A DNA stretch of 64,000 nt, from assembly GCA_963668545.1 (NCBI GenBank), contig OY764868.1, positions 3,286,001-3,350,000 of the forward strand, in the 5' to 3' direction. The position numbers and the translations under genes are program-made. Below the pieces are notes generated by a model. The model had not been told where the DNA came from, searched no databases, and saw only the letters and a list, made by a program, of their open reading frames with translations. The DNA is from G963662265 sp963668545. Its GTDB lineage: Bacteria > Spirochaetota > Spirochaetia > CADAEX01. Shown piece by piece: positions 16,470 through 23,927 of this stretch (position 1 is its first letter; each line of letters starts with the position of its first letter).

Positions 16470-17093
16470 TCAAAAGCTTGTTGATGGAATATCAGGATTT
16501 GTAAACTTGAAACGTGTATCATTTGGTACATTTGGAAAATTCTCATCTCCTTGATCTCCTATGTTTGTTATAAAACCAATATGACCTGTAGTAAAACTGT
16601 TATCAGATATAGTATATCCAGAATCTACACCATTAAATAATATTTTAAAACTTCCAGATGTTTTATCAATTTCAATCTCATTCGATTTATTTAAACCCTC
16701 AAGAAGTCCAGAGCCATTTGACCAAGGTATGAGATTAGTTACAACTCCATCGACTTTTTTATAAAATATAAAATTACCCTTTAAACTGATTAAGATTCTA
16801 TAATAATTATTTATATCTTGATGTCCAAAAGTTATTCCATAACCATGATTATTAGATCCAGATTTTCTATTAACAATTGCTGATAATGAATTAACTGAAT
16901 ATGTAGCAACTTCACGCCAAGCGTGGAAGTAATGTCCACAATGAGCTTCATCATTTGTACTAAGCTTTAAGTAAGAATTATCATCAACAATCCACCGATC
17001 TGTAAATATTTCAACATCGGGTTCTGCGTCACATGTAAGAACTAAAATCATTATAATCATAAGAAGTATTGAACAAAAGACTTTTTTAATCAC
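16470..17093 (-). CDS. Lipoprotein with a lectin-like beta-sandwich domain
   Basis: A 207-residue predicted lipoprotein. The signal sequence ends in a lipobox, LVLTC, with Cys21 the lipidated residue. Residues about 35-200 look like a concanavalin/LamG-type beta sandwich (SLSAIVNRKSGSNNHGYGITFGHQD, then NEIEIDKTSGSFKILFNG and HIGFITN), the fold of many surface carbohydrate-binding proteins. The start is GTG with AAGGA upstream. It faces leftward inside the cassette between 16303 and the IS110-split attC at 17235. Confidence 0.75.
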   Translation of the reverse strand: MIKKVFCSILLMIIMILVLTCDAEPDVEIFTDRWIVDDNSYLKLSTNDEAHCGHYFHAWREVATYSVNSLSAIVNRKSGSNNHGYGITFGHQDINNYYRILISLKGNFIFYKKVDGVVTNLIPWSNGSGLLEGLNKSNEIEIDKTSGSFKILFNGVDSGYTISDNSFTTGHIGFITNIGDQGDENFPNVPNDTRFKFTNPDIPSTSF

Positions 17094-17241
17094 TGTTTAA
17101 ATTCCTTTTTTTATTTATTTTAATGAATATATACTATATTAATAACAATATCATAAATTTTAATTTTCTACATAATTTTTATTTACCATTAGACATCCCT
17201 CTCTCACCGCATCAGCCGTTCCTGAGCTTACTTCCTATAAC

Positions 17242-17674
17242 ACAAATTAGGCCCCCGGCTGTCAAGGACATAGCTATCCCCAGCTTCTGAAAAACCTCGG
17301 AAGCTATTAAAAAAATACTTACTCCTCTGATACATTTTTATTCTGTCTTGTTTCTATCAAGGCTGCAGAAATTATTCCTGCTCAAAACACATATAGATAT
17401 TATTTCCCCAGAAATCTTTTCCGGATTTATAGAAAAATCTGTCATAATCAATAAATCAGGCTTCTTGATAAGGCCAGTTATTTACATGTTCAGACTGGTG
17501 CAGAATAATTATGTATCAGAAAAGTAAATATATAATGTATGAGCCTGAGTAAGCATCCAATCAGCGAAACGAAATAAAATATTTAACAGAAACGCTTTTC
17601 ATAATTGTTTTATAGAATAATAAGCATTTTTATATTTCATCTTTACAGTTATGCGCAGAGCTTACTTACCCAGC
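17242..17674 (-). ncRNA. Non-coding 3' region of the IS1111-like element (possible bridge RNA)
   Basis: 433 bases without a gene between the left IS edge and the transposase stop. Small hairpins are visible (AGCTTC...GAAGCT near 17282-17305). In IS1111-group elements the bridge RNA is encoded on this side. Exact RNA ends cannot be set by eye. Confidence 0.4.
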
Positions 17675-18727
17675 TCATTTTGTTGAACAGAATTTCTCTA
17701 CATCAAAAGGTTTTCTCCTTTTAAGCACATAAAAAACTACACGTGCAAGTTTATGAGCCATTATTGAATATGCCTTTGCATTTCCATATTTGTGAATCAG
17801 TTTTTTATGATACACTTTTACTTCCGGGCAGTATCTAATGAAATGTACAGCAGCCTCAGAAAAGGCCCACTTTAAATTGGGATTTCCGATCTTTTTGTTT
17901 TTAGAAGCAAACTTCTTTCCTCCGGATTCTCTTTGACATTTAACAACTCTGCAATAAGAATCAAAGTTCTGCACTCGTTTAAAACGGTTTATATCATGTA
18001 TTTCATAAAGAATTGACAATGCAAGGATATCTCCAACCCCTGGGATGGTCTGCAATAATACTAATGAAACTGGATCATAATTTTTTGCAGATTTGAGAGC
18101 ATGATTTTCAATTTTTCTTATCTGCAGGGATAATGTTTCAATTATTGATAAATCAACAGCAACATTTAACTTGATATTATTATCAGTAAAATTATTCAAT
18201 ATTTCCTTTTTATAATTGCTTGTTAAGGAGTAAATCCCTTTTTTTATAGAATCGAAATTATATTGTGTATAGGTGTTTTGAATATGGGATAGAATATCAG
18301 CCCGTCTTCTTACAAAATACATTCTTCTTCTGAACAAATCCCTTGTTGCTCTCATATCCTGTGGATATACATAGGCCATAGGAATCATTCCGCCTCGAAG
18401 TAACGCCGCTATTTTTTCTGAATCAATTTTATCGTTTTTTGTTTTTCCACCGCTTATAGCTTTCATATATAATGCATGTTCAAGAACAAATGAGATGTTT
18501 TTTTCTGCGCAAAAATCTGCAATCCAATACCAGGTAAATATGCATTCAACACAGATTACAACATCTTCAAGGTATGGTTTTATTGCCAGTAATAAGTGCT
18601 CAGGATCTGCGGTAAGATTTTTATGATAGACGATTTCAGCGTCCTGATTCATAATACAGATATACATCTTCTTTGTATGAAGATCGATACCACAATAATA
18701 CTTGTGTTGATTTGTATAAAATCTCAT
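17675..18727 (-). CDS. IS110-family transposase (DEDD recombinase), second type
   Basis: A 350-residue recombinase only distantly similar to the one at 13904. The N-terminus has YYCGIDLHTKKMYICI and NDKIDSEKIAALLRGG (DEDD domain). The C-terminal Transposase-20 domain has LLQTIPGVGDILALSILYEI and a run of basic residues. The gene looks intact, and AAAGGAGC lies just before the ATG. Confidence 0.9.
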   Translation of the reverse strand: MRFYTNQHKYYCGIDLHTKKMYICIMNQDAEIVYHKNLTADPEHLLLAIKPYLEDVVICVECIFTWYWIADFCAEKNISFVLEHALYMKAISGGKTKNDKIDSEKIAALLRGGMIPMAYVYPQDMRATRDLFRRRMYFVRRRADILSHIQNTYTQYNFDSIKKGIYSLTSNYKKEILNNFTDNNIKLNVAVDLSIIETLSLQIRKIENHALKSAKNYDPVSLVLLQTIPGVGDILALSILYEIHDINRFKRVQNFDSYCRVVKCQRESGGKKFASKNKKIGNPNLKWAFSEAAVHFIRYCPEVKVYHKKLIHKYGNAKAYSIMAHKLARVVFYVLKRRKPFDVEKFCSTK

Positions 18728-18796
18728 AAGGGCTCCTTTGTAAAATAAAGATTGGTTTAATTATTTTACTATAAAACAGGGGTCCTTATGATTATC

Positions 18797-18856
18797 AAGG
18801 AATATATGCTCGTCGCTTTGCTCCTTGGCCTTCGGCACATTTCTGAAACGTTATGC
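18797..18856 (+). repeat. attC site, short type, right part (left part at 17235-17241)
   Basis: The IS1111-like element separates R'' (CCTATAAC, ending 17241) from the rest. Arms AAGGAATATATGC and GCACATTTCT pair; the centre is GTCGCTTTGCTCC. GTT at 18850-18852. Confidence 0.8.
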
Positions 18857-18929
18857 GCAAATTTTCATTCAGTTTCATCCGCTTGACATTAAAATTTATT
18901 ATTACAAAATGGATATCAAGGAGGAAGAA

Positions 18930-20024
18930 ATGTATCACCCTAGATTTAAAGGAACCCATTATGAGATGGGGGTAAAATTCGGAAACATAATTAAAAATAG
19001 TAATACAAGGTTTCCAATTAGATTAGACCAGTTTCAGTTGGAACATGGAACAAAAAGTGGAAAGATTTTAGAACAATACTTTCCGGAAGCATATTCTGAA
19101 ATTGAAGGGATAGTAAGTGTTTTAGGAATCAATAAAAAGGAATTTGTTGCATGGATGATGTGCATGGGCTGTTGTTTATACAATCTTGAAGGAATTGACA
19201 ATTTAGAAGTAAGAGGATGTACCGCATTCAGTTTTATTGAGGATGGGACAATCATATATGGAAGAGATAACGATTTACCACCTTTTCTTAAAGAGGTATC
19301 TAAAAGCATTTTGTATAAACCGCATGGAGGTTATAGTTTTCTTCTAAATACTTCATCATTTATTAATGGGGAAGAAGGAATAAACAGTTATGGCCTGGTT
19401 GTGGCTATGACATTTGTTATGCCCAATCTGGATGAGATAAATCCTGGATTTAACTCTGTATTCCTTGTTAGGTATATTCTTGAAAAATGCAGGGATGTTA
19501 ATGAAGGTATAAAAGTTTTAAATGAATTGCCTATTGCGTCCAGCTGCAATATTCTATTAACAGATATAAGTGGTAAAATGGTAGTAGTTGAATGTCATCC
19601 ACGTGAAATAAATATTCGCGAACCTGAACACAATAAATCTGACAGAGTATTTATTATTACAGTAAACCATTTTACATCACATAAGATGAAAAAATATGAT
19701 GCTAGTTTAGGAGATGGTGAATATAATTCTAGTAAAAGATATAATACTGCTTATAATGCTTTGATGAATGAGAAAAATGATGATAAAATTAATTTCAGCC
19801 AGAATATTCTAAGTGGAAACTATGGATTTATGTGTCAGTATAAAAAAGAATGTAACTTTGATACAGTTTGGTCATCTGTTTTTGAGCTTAATACAGGTAT
19901 TGTTTTCCGTGCAGAAGGAAATCCCGGAAAGGTTAAGTACAAGAAAGATGAGCGATACATAAAGATCATTAAAAACAGCGAATATGAGATTAAGCCTTCG
20001 GGGGACCCTGACAGCTTCAGGTAA
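18930..20024 (+). CDS. C45-family Ntn hydrolase (acyl-CoA:6-APA acyltransferase-like)
   Basis: A 364-residue N-terminal-nucleophile hydrolase of peptidase family C45. The proenzyme should cut itself before Cys97 (EVRG|CTAFSF), which then becomes the catalytic N-terminus. The regions DGTIIYGRDNDLPP and EEGINSYGLVVAMTFV are typical, as is the late WSSVFELNTG. Family members transfer or hydrolyse amides such as penicillin side chains; the substrate here is unknown. The ATG at 18930 follows AAGGAGGAAGAA. The gene's last codons run into the next core, and the cassette seems to lack a normal attC left half. Confidence 0.88.
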   Translation: MYHPRFKGTHYEMGVKFGNIIKNSNTRFPIRLDQFQLEHGTKSGKILEQYFPEAYSEIEGIVSVLGINKKEFVAWMMCMGCCLYNLEGIDNLEVRGCTAFSFIEDGTIIYGRDNDLPPFLKEVSKSILYKPHGGYSFLLNTSSFINGEEGINSYGLVVAMTFVMPNLDEINPGFNSVFLVRYILEKCRDVNEGIKVLNELPIASSCNILLTDISGKMVVVECHPREINIREPEHNKSDRVFIITVNHFTSHKMKKYDASLGDGEYNSSKRYNTAYNALMNEKNDDKINFSQNILSGNYGFMCQYKKECNFDTVWSSVFELNTGIVFRAEGNPGKVKYKKDERYIKIIKNSEYEIKPSGDPDSFR

Positions 20025-20040
20025 ACCCGGAACGTTATCA
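20005..20040 (+). repeat. attC remnant, right core only
   Basis: CCCGGAACGTTATC (GTT at 20034-20036) has the form of an L'-R' end. The matching left half is not visible: no AAC-bounded arm complementary to the start of this cassette (GTTATGCGC) occurs nearby. Confidence 0.55.
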
Positions 20041-20048
20041 AAAAAGTT

Positions 20049-20092
20049 CCCGTAAGAGGAAGATCGCCCGGACCTCCGGCCGACGGGCGAAG
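20049..20092 (+). repeat. 5' cassette-end hairpin (M element) 6
   Basis: CGTAAGAGGAAGAT then CGCCCG / CGGGCG around GACCTCCGGCCGA. The P partner expected 3' of the next gene is missing; IS relics occupy that position. Confidence 0.85.
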
Positions 20093-20181
20093 AAAGTAGA
20101 ATTTGCTGTATAATAAATTTTATACATGTGATATATAGTTTTCTATCTATTTAATTTGTTAGAATGTCTTAGGAACTAATC

Positions 20182-20790
20182 ATGAAGAAAATTGTAATAC
20201 CTATAGTTTGTTTTATGTTGCCAATAGTTCTATTAACACAAGAATTAGACGATTTTATAAGAATAGAAAATGAATCAGCTACAGATTATGTTCAAAGGGT
20301 TAAATCAACAGAAGACATCTTAACATATAAAATAATTGAAACAGATGAATGGGATACAAGGTATCCATCAATTATAGCATTTTATAATATTCCAAGAGAT
20401 AAAGAAAATACATCAGAAATAATTGGGCGCATATATATGAAACAATATGATGTTGATTATTACCGTGATATTAGCCTTGGTGGTATTATTGGCGAGTCTG
20501 AATATCCAGAAATCATTGATGTGTTTTGGATGAACATCGATAAAGATATAGAAAAGGAATTATTCGTATTGTATAAGTATTTTTCATTGCATTATGATTT
20601 TACTGGATATGTTTATGACTTAGCCATTTTTGATAATCCAAATATTTATTGCGATTGCCTTGAGAATATTGATCGCTTTGGTGGCACCTTCATATCTTTT
20701 GAAGGGATTAATGGTGAAGGAATAGAATCAATTCCAACTTATACTACAAAAGAGCAAGTGATTAATAAAATGAAGCAGCTTGGATACTAA
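20182..20790 (+). CDS. Secreted protein of unknown function (cassette gene)
   Basis: A 202-residue protein with a signal peptide (MKKIVIPIVCFMLPIVLLTQ, cleavage near residue 19). The mature part is acidic, with FWMNIDKDIEKELFVLYKYFSLHYDFTGYVYDLAIFDN, which resembles small periplasmic proteins that sense or report calcium-free beta-sheet folds only in length; I do not recognise a family. The 3' end of its cassette was replaced by IS21 and IS481 debris. Confidence 0.7.
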   Translation: MKKIVIPIVCFMLPIVLLTQELDDFIRIENESATDYVQRVKSTEDILTYKIIETDEWDTRYPSIIAFYNIPRDKENTSEIIGRIYMKQYDVDYYRDISLGGIIGESEYPEIIDVFWMNIDKDIEKELFVLYKYFSLHYDFTGYVYDLAIFDNPNIYCDCLENIDRFGGTFISFEGINGEGIESIPTYTTKEQVINKMKQLGY

Positions 20791-20822
20791 AAAAATGTAT
20801 TCTAAAAACTGGAAATGGCAAG

Positions 20823-20990
20823 TCATTTTCCCCACCAGTAGAAAAAAATATACCCCCTTTTTTTCTGTATTCTACATGAATCTCCCTCAAGGGAGAAAAC
20901 ATGTGCATGATGCAAAAGCCGGTCAAACATTGCAGTTGTCATGATTTCATCACCCATCATTTCTGACCACTGATCGAAACCTTTATTTGA
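20823..20990 (-). pseudogene. istB: istB (IS21-family helper ATPase), C-terminal remnant
   Basis: On the minus strand an uninterrupted 55-codon stretch encodes NKGFDQWSEMMGDEIM, then TTAMFDRLLHHAHVFSLEGD, the characteristic C-terminus of IstB, ending at a stop at 20823. The rest of istB and all of istA are absent, so this is debris of an IS21 element. Confidence 0.85.
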
Positions 20991-20993
20991 TTG

Positions 20994-21088
20994 TCAACAC
21001 TTTTACAGGAATCTTTCCGAAACCATTAATAAAAAAGAGAGGAAAAAATGCCATGGAAGGAGACTTATGTTATGGATCAAAGAAAAGA
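20994..21088 (+). mobile_element. IS481 fragment (left interior)
   Basis: About 95 bases nearly identical to 10231-10325 of the intact IS481: the leader (AACACTTTTACAGGAATC), ribosome site and the first 14 or so codons of the transposase. The terminal repeats are missing. Confidence 0.85.
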
Positions 21089-21353
21089 ATCCAGCGAAAC
21101 AATGGAAATTACTCAATTCTCCCCCCCAGATTATTTCAAGGAAGAAGCACTGTCCAATGGAATGCACTATGTTACAGAATGGAAATTCACCGATGAAGGC
21201 AGTAAAACCACAGTCTCAATTGATTTTTCAGGAACAGCAACTACGTTTACGGCAAGACTTTTAAATGTACTTTTTTCATTTATGACGAGTGGTATGAAAA
21301 AAGCCTTTCTTGCCGATATGGATGATTTAAAGAAAATTCTGGAAAAAGGATAG
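21048..21353 (+). CDS. Chimeric protein: IS481 transposase start fused to an SRPBCC-like C-terminus
   Basis: A 101-residue frame. Residues 1-14 (MPWKETYVMDQRKE) are the IS481 transposase N-terminus with its ribosome site. Residues from 15 on (TEWKFTDEGSKTTVSIDFSG, then ARLLNVLFSFMTSGMKKAFLADMDDLKKILE) look like the C-terminal half of an SRPBCC/polyketide-cyclase-type ligand-binding protein. The join is in frame, so it could be expressed from IS-derived signals, but half an SRPBCC fold is unlikely to work. It may simply be a truncated gene. Confidence 0.6.
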   Translation: MPWKETYVMDQRKESSETMEITQFSPPDYFKEEALSNGMHYVTEWKFTDEGSKTTVSIDFSGTATTFTARLLNVLFSFMTSGMKKAFLADMDDLKKILEKG

Positions 21354-21370
21354 CACGACGCCAAGCACCT

Positions 21371-21540
21371 CATAAAACAGCGGCTACGAGGTTCAGGCAT
21401 AAGCAGAAAAACGTTGCGGTTTAACTGCAGTTCACACCAAATGTCGGAATTTTTTCTTATTGCATGTGGAATCTGGTGGGTATATGATTATTCCAGATCT
21501 GGAGCATCCGACATCTTCGGGGATTCTCAGAACGTTAAGT
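21371..21540 (+). repeat. attC site, hybrid
   Basis: AAC at 21376-21378, GTT at 21534-21536. The centre and right half are of the CCGACATCTTCGGG type, but the left arm (AGCGGCTACGAGG) does not pair with the right arm (GGGGATTCTC), so this may be a recombined or inactive site. Confidence 0.7.
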
Positions 21541-21624
21541 GAAAAGTCCGATGCCCATCCAAGGGCTCAATACAGGATACTGACCTCTGATACAGTATTG
21601 AAACACAAGGCAGGATAAACAGAA

Positions 21625-21984
21625 TTGGATTATATAAAAGCGGCTAATGTTAATGAATTTAAGAATAATAGAATCAAAAGTGTTAACATATTGGGCAGAA
21701 AAGTTGGAATTATAAAGGATCAAAATTCAGAATTTCATGCAATTGAAGTGGGCTGCAAGCATCAGGGGGCAGATATAACTAAAGGTCATATTTCCGGTGA
21801 TGTAGCTACCTGTCCGCGTCATGGATGGAAATTTAATCTTTCAACGGGAGAATGTCTGAATCATAATGCTTCTAAATTGAAAAAATATGGACTGAAAATA
21901 GAAGGTGATGTGATCATGATCACTTCTAAACCATTACCAGAGGATGGGGAAGAGGATGATCCCCTTTTACATTTTTTTGATTAA
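21625..21984 (+). CDS. Rieske [2Fe-2S] protein
   Basis: A 119-residue stand-alone Rieske ferredoxin. The cluster ligands are Cys44 and His46 (GCKHQGAD) and Cys63 and His66 (CPRHGWKF). There is no signal peptide or membrane helix, so it is a soluble electron carrier like those that serve oxygenases or nitrite reductase (NirD-like). The start is TTG with AGGA upstream. The acidic tail (PEDGEEDD) is unusual. It is the only gene of its cassette. Confidence 0.88.
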   Translation: MDYIKAANVNEFKNNRIKSVNILGRKVGIIKDQNSEFHAIEVGCKHQGADITKGHISGDVATCPRHGWKFNLSTGECLNHNASKLKKYGLKIEGDVIMITSKPLPEDGEEDDPLLHFFD

Positions 21985-22087
21985 ACACTTTAGACTCTCT
22001 GGATTATATCAGAAAACTGCATAACAGTTAATATTCTTACTTTATAAGATATCCAGTTAGTTCTGTGTCGTTTGTTTAACTCTGAAC

Positions 22088-22161
22088 AGTTAACAAATCG
22101 AATCGTGCAGAGACCTTCCAGGAAACGCCTGTGAGGATGAATCTCATTCGAAACGTTATAT
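22088..22161 (+). repeat. attC site, short
   Basis: AAC at 22092-22094, GTT at 22155-22157. Arms AAATCGAATCG and CATTCGAAAC pair around a CCTTCCAGG / CGCCTG centre. Confidence 0.65.
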
Positions 22162-22392
22162 TTATCATTGGAATGACAATGAAACAAATAAGATCAACTC
22201 TGTTGTGATGTTGATTTTTCACTTATTATTAAATTTTCATATTTATAGGATTCGGAGAACAATGGCAAAAAAAAAGATATATCAATGATAAAATTAATAA
22301 AAGATCAAAAAAAGCCAGCCTTGTCACTTAACTGATAAAATATGCCTGTTTCCCGCACGTTGTATTAGACATCATACATTGTTGCAATATTA
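22162..22392 (+). other. Short cassette without a gene, ending in a decayed attC
   Basis: About 230 bases with no gene. It ends with CACTTAAC (AAC 22330-22332) and, 60 bases on, ATTATCAGAAATG, the normal cassette start GTTATCAGAAATG with the first G changed to A. The arms of this site pair poorly, so the core is probably dead. Confidence 0.55.
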
Positions 22393-22403
22393 TCAGAAAT
22401 GTT

Positions 22404-22447
22404 TCTGCAAGAGAAAAATCGCCCGGACATCCGGCTGACAGGCGAGG
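22404..22447 (+). repeat. 5' cassette-end hairpin (M element) 7
   Basis: TGCAAGAGAAAAAT then CGCCCG / CAGGCG around GACATCCGGCTGA; more substitutions than other copies, in keeping with the broken gene that follows. Confidence 0.8.
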
Positions 22448-22455
22448 AGAAAATA

Positions 22456-23627
22456 ATGAAAAAAACAGTGTTAATGTTTTTTGCAATAATCTTTATATTT
22501 ATATCAGCAAATATAACTTTTATTTATAGACTGGTATTCTGGAATTCCTCCGGAATAGAAGATTATAAATTATTCCCATCAAAAACAATACTTTCATCTG
22601 AATACCCATTTTTATTTGATACAAAAACCAGTGATTTATTAGAATGTGAAAAAAAATAAATCAAATTGAATACAGTTTTGAAGGCGGAAAACATTATGAC
22701 AATATTGATGATTTGATTGAAAAAACAAATACAACAGCTTTTATCGTCATTAAAGATAACAAAATCTTTATAGAAAAATATGCAAATGGATATTCAAGAG
22801 ATTCTGTTAACAGGTCTTTTTCAATTGCGAAATCAATAATGTCAATTCTGATTGGTATAGCAATTGATCATGGATTGATTGAAAGTGTGGATGAATCTAT
22901 CTGTGTTTATATAAAAGAATTGGATCAGGAAAAATATGGGGAAGTACAAATCAAGCATTTACTTAATATGGAATCAGGATTTGCATTTACCGATAATGGA
23001 CTACCCTGGTGCGATGGTGCGCATTTATACTACGAGCCAAATGTAAGAAAATATACATTAAATAATTTAAAAATTATTGAAAAACCTGGAAAGACATTTT
23101 TGTATAATAATTATTGTACTGTATTATTGGGAATAATACTTGAAAGAGCGAGTAAAATGACAATATCTGAATATTGTCAGGAATATTTTTGGAAAAAAAT
23201 TGGAACTGAATATGAAGCATATTGGAGTACTGACAGTGAAGAAAATGCCTTTGAGCAAGTTCCTTCAGGATTTAATGCAAGAGCAATTGATTTTGCAAAA
23301 ATTGGTATATTAATACTTAATAAAGGAATATTTAACAGGCAGCAGATTGTTTCAAGAGAATGGATTGAGGAATCTGTCAAACTGGATATTTCTAAAATAG
23401 ATTTATACAAAAATACAGAGATGGGCGAGAATATCTATTACAGCTATCAATGGTGGGGACATTATTTGACTAATCATGAAAACAATATTTTCGCATCGGG
23501 CCATTTGTGACAACTCATTTATATTTGCCCAGGAAAAAATCTAATAATCTGCAGATTTGGCAAGGAAAGAGGAAATATTGATTTTGGGTGGCATGAAATA
23601 GCAAAATGGATTTCTGAAAAAATATAG
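22456..23627 (+). pseudogene. Serine hydrolase (class C beta-lactamase-like), frameshift and nonsense
   Basis: A membrane-anchored or exported penicillin-binding-like hydrolase in two pieces. The first frame (22456-22659) has the N-terminal hydrophobic helix; the second (to 23510) has the catalytic SIAKS (SxxK) and the YNNY (YxN). Adding one A to the A8 run at 22649-22656 joins both frames without a stop. After GHL at 23510 a TGA stands where relatives have Gly (GHLGQLIY); the same frame then continues with CPGKNLIICRFGKERG to a TAG at 23627. Two lesions make this a pseudogene. Confidence 0.85.
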
Positions 23628-23676
23628 TTAATTATGATAAAATGAGAATAAATAGAATAACTGCCTGACATAAGAA

Positions 23677-23714
23677 GTCCGGCCCAGTGCGGCCTTGTCA
23701 AGAGCGGGAACACT
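23677..23714 (+). repeat. 3' cassette-end hairpin (P element) 6, cut
   Basis: AGTCCGGCC...GGCCTTG with tail TCAAGAGCGGGAACACTG. The attC that should follow is replaced by an IS481 end at 23715. Confidence 0.75.
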
Positions 23715-23753
23715 GTGTCCAACCAGGACATGGGTAACGGTTCAACTTCAGGA
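23715..23753 (+). mobile_element. IS481 left-end relic
   Basis: TGTCCAACCAGGACATGGGT followed by AACGGTTCAACTTCAGGA matches the left end of the IS at 10184. Nothing else of the IS remains. It marks the right border of the clear cassette array. Confidence 0.85.
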
Positions 23754-23754
23754 T

Positions 23755-23841
23755 ATATCATTATTCCGCAGGCTCAAGGATGGCAGTATTCATGATAAAA
23801 TATCAACTGCTGTGGATTTCATACTACAGGGAAAAGAATAA
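23755..23841 (+). pseudogene. C-terminal gene fragment of unknown origin
   Basis: An open frame without start, reading RRLKDGSIHDKISTAVDFIL and ending in QGKE plus a stop. The composition looks like a genuine protein end, and the fragment begins right at the IS481 relic, so it was probably truncated by that event. I cannot name the family. Confidence 0.4.
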
Positions 23842-23927
23842 ATGATTTCGCTTACTTCACTCAGAAAAGCTTATGCACATCAATCCCTGACAGATTGATA
23901 TATAACAGGTCAAAAAGAGGTGGTAAA

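Larger units (their letters stand above)
17242..18796 (-). mobile_element. IS110/IS1111-like element in the R'' core of an attC
   Basis: About 1.55 kb with a leftward transposase. Unlike the element at 13892, the long non-coding part (about 430 bases) lies after the transposase stop, the IS1111-group layout. Its edges are TATAAC|ACAAATTAGG on the left and ATTATC|AAGGAATATATGC on the right. Joining the flanks gives CCTATAACAAGGAATATATGC, a normal attC R''-L''. Subterminal inverted repeats are suggested by GGGGTCCTTAT (right) and GGGGGCCTAAT (left, complement). Confidence 0.78.

Noticed and set aside
23505..23515. TGA in the serine hydrolase as a recoded selenocysteine or read-through codon
   Set aside because: Relatives have Gly, not Cys, there; a separate frameshift in the same gene points to decay.
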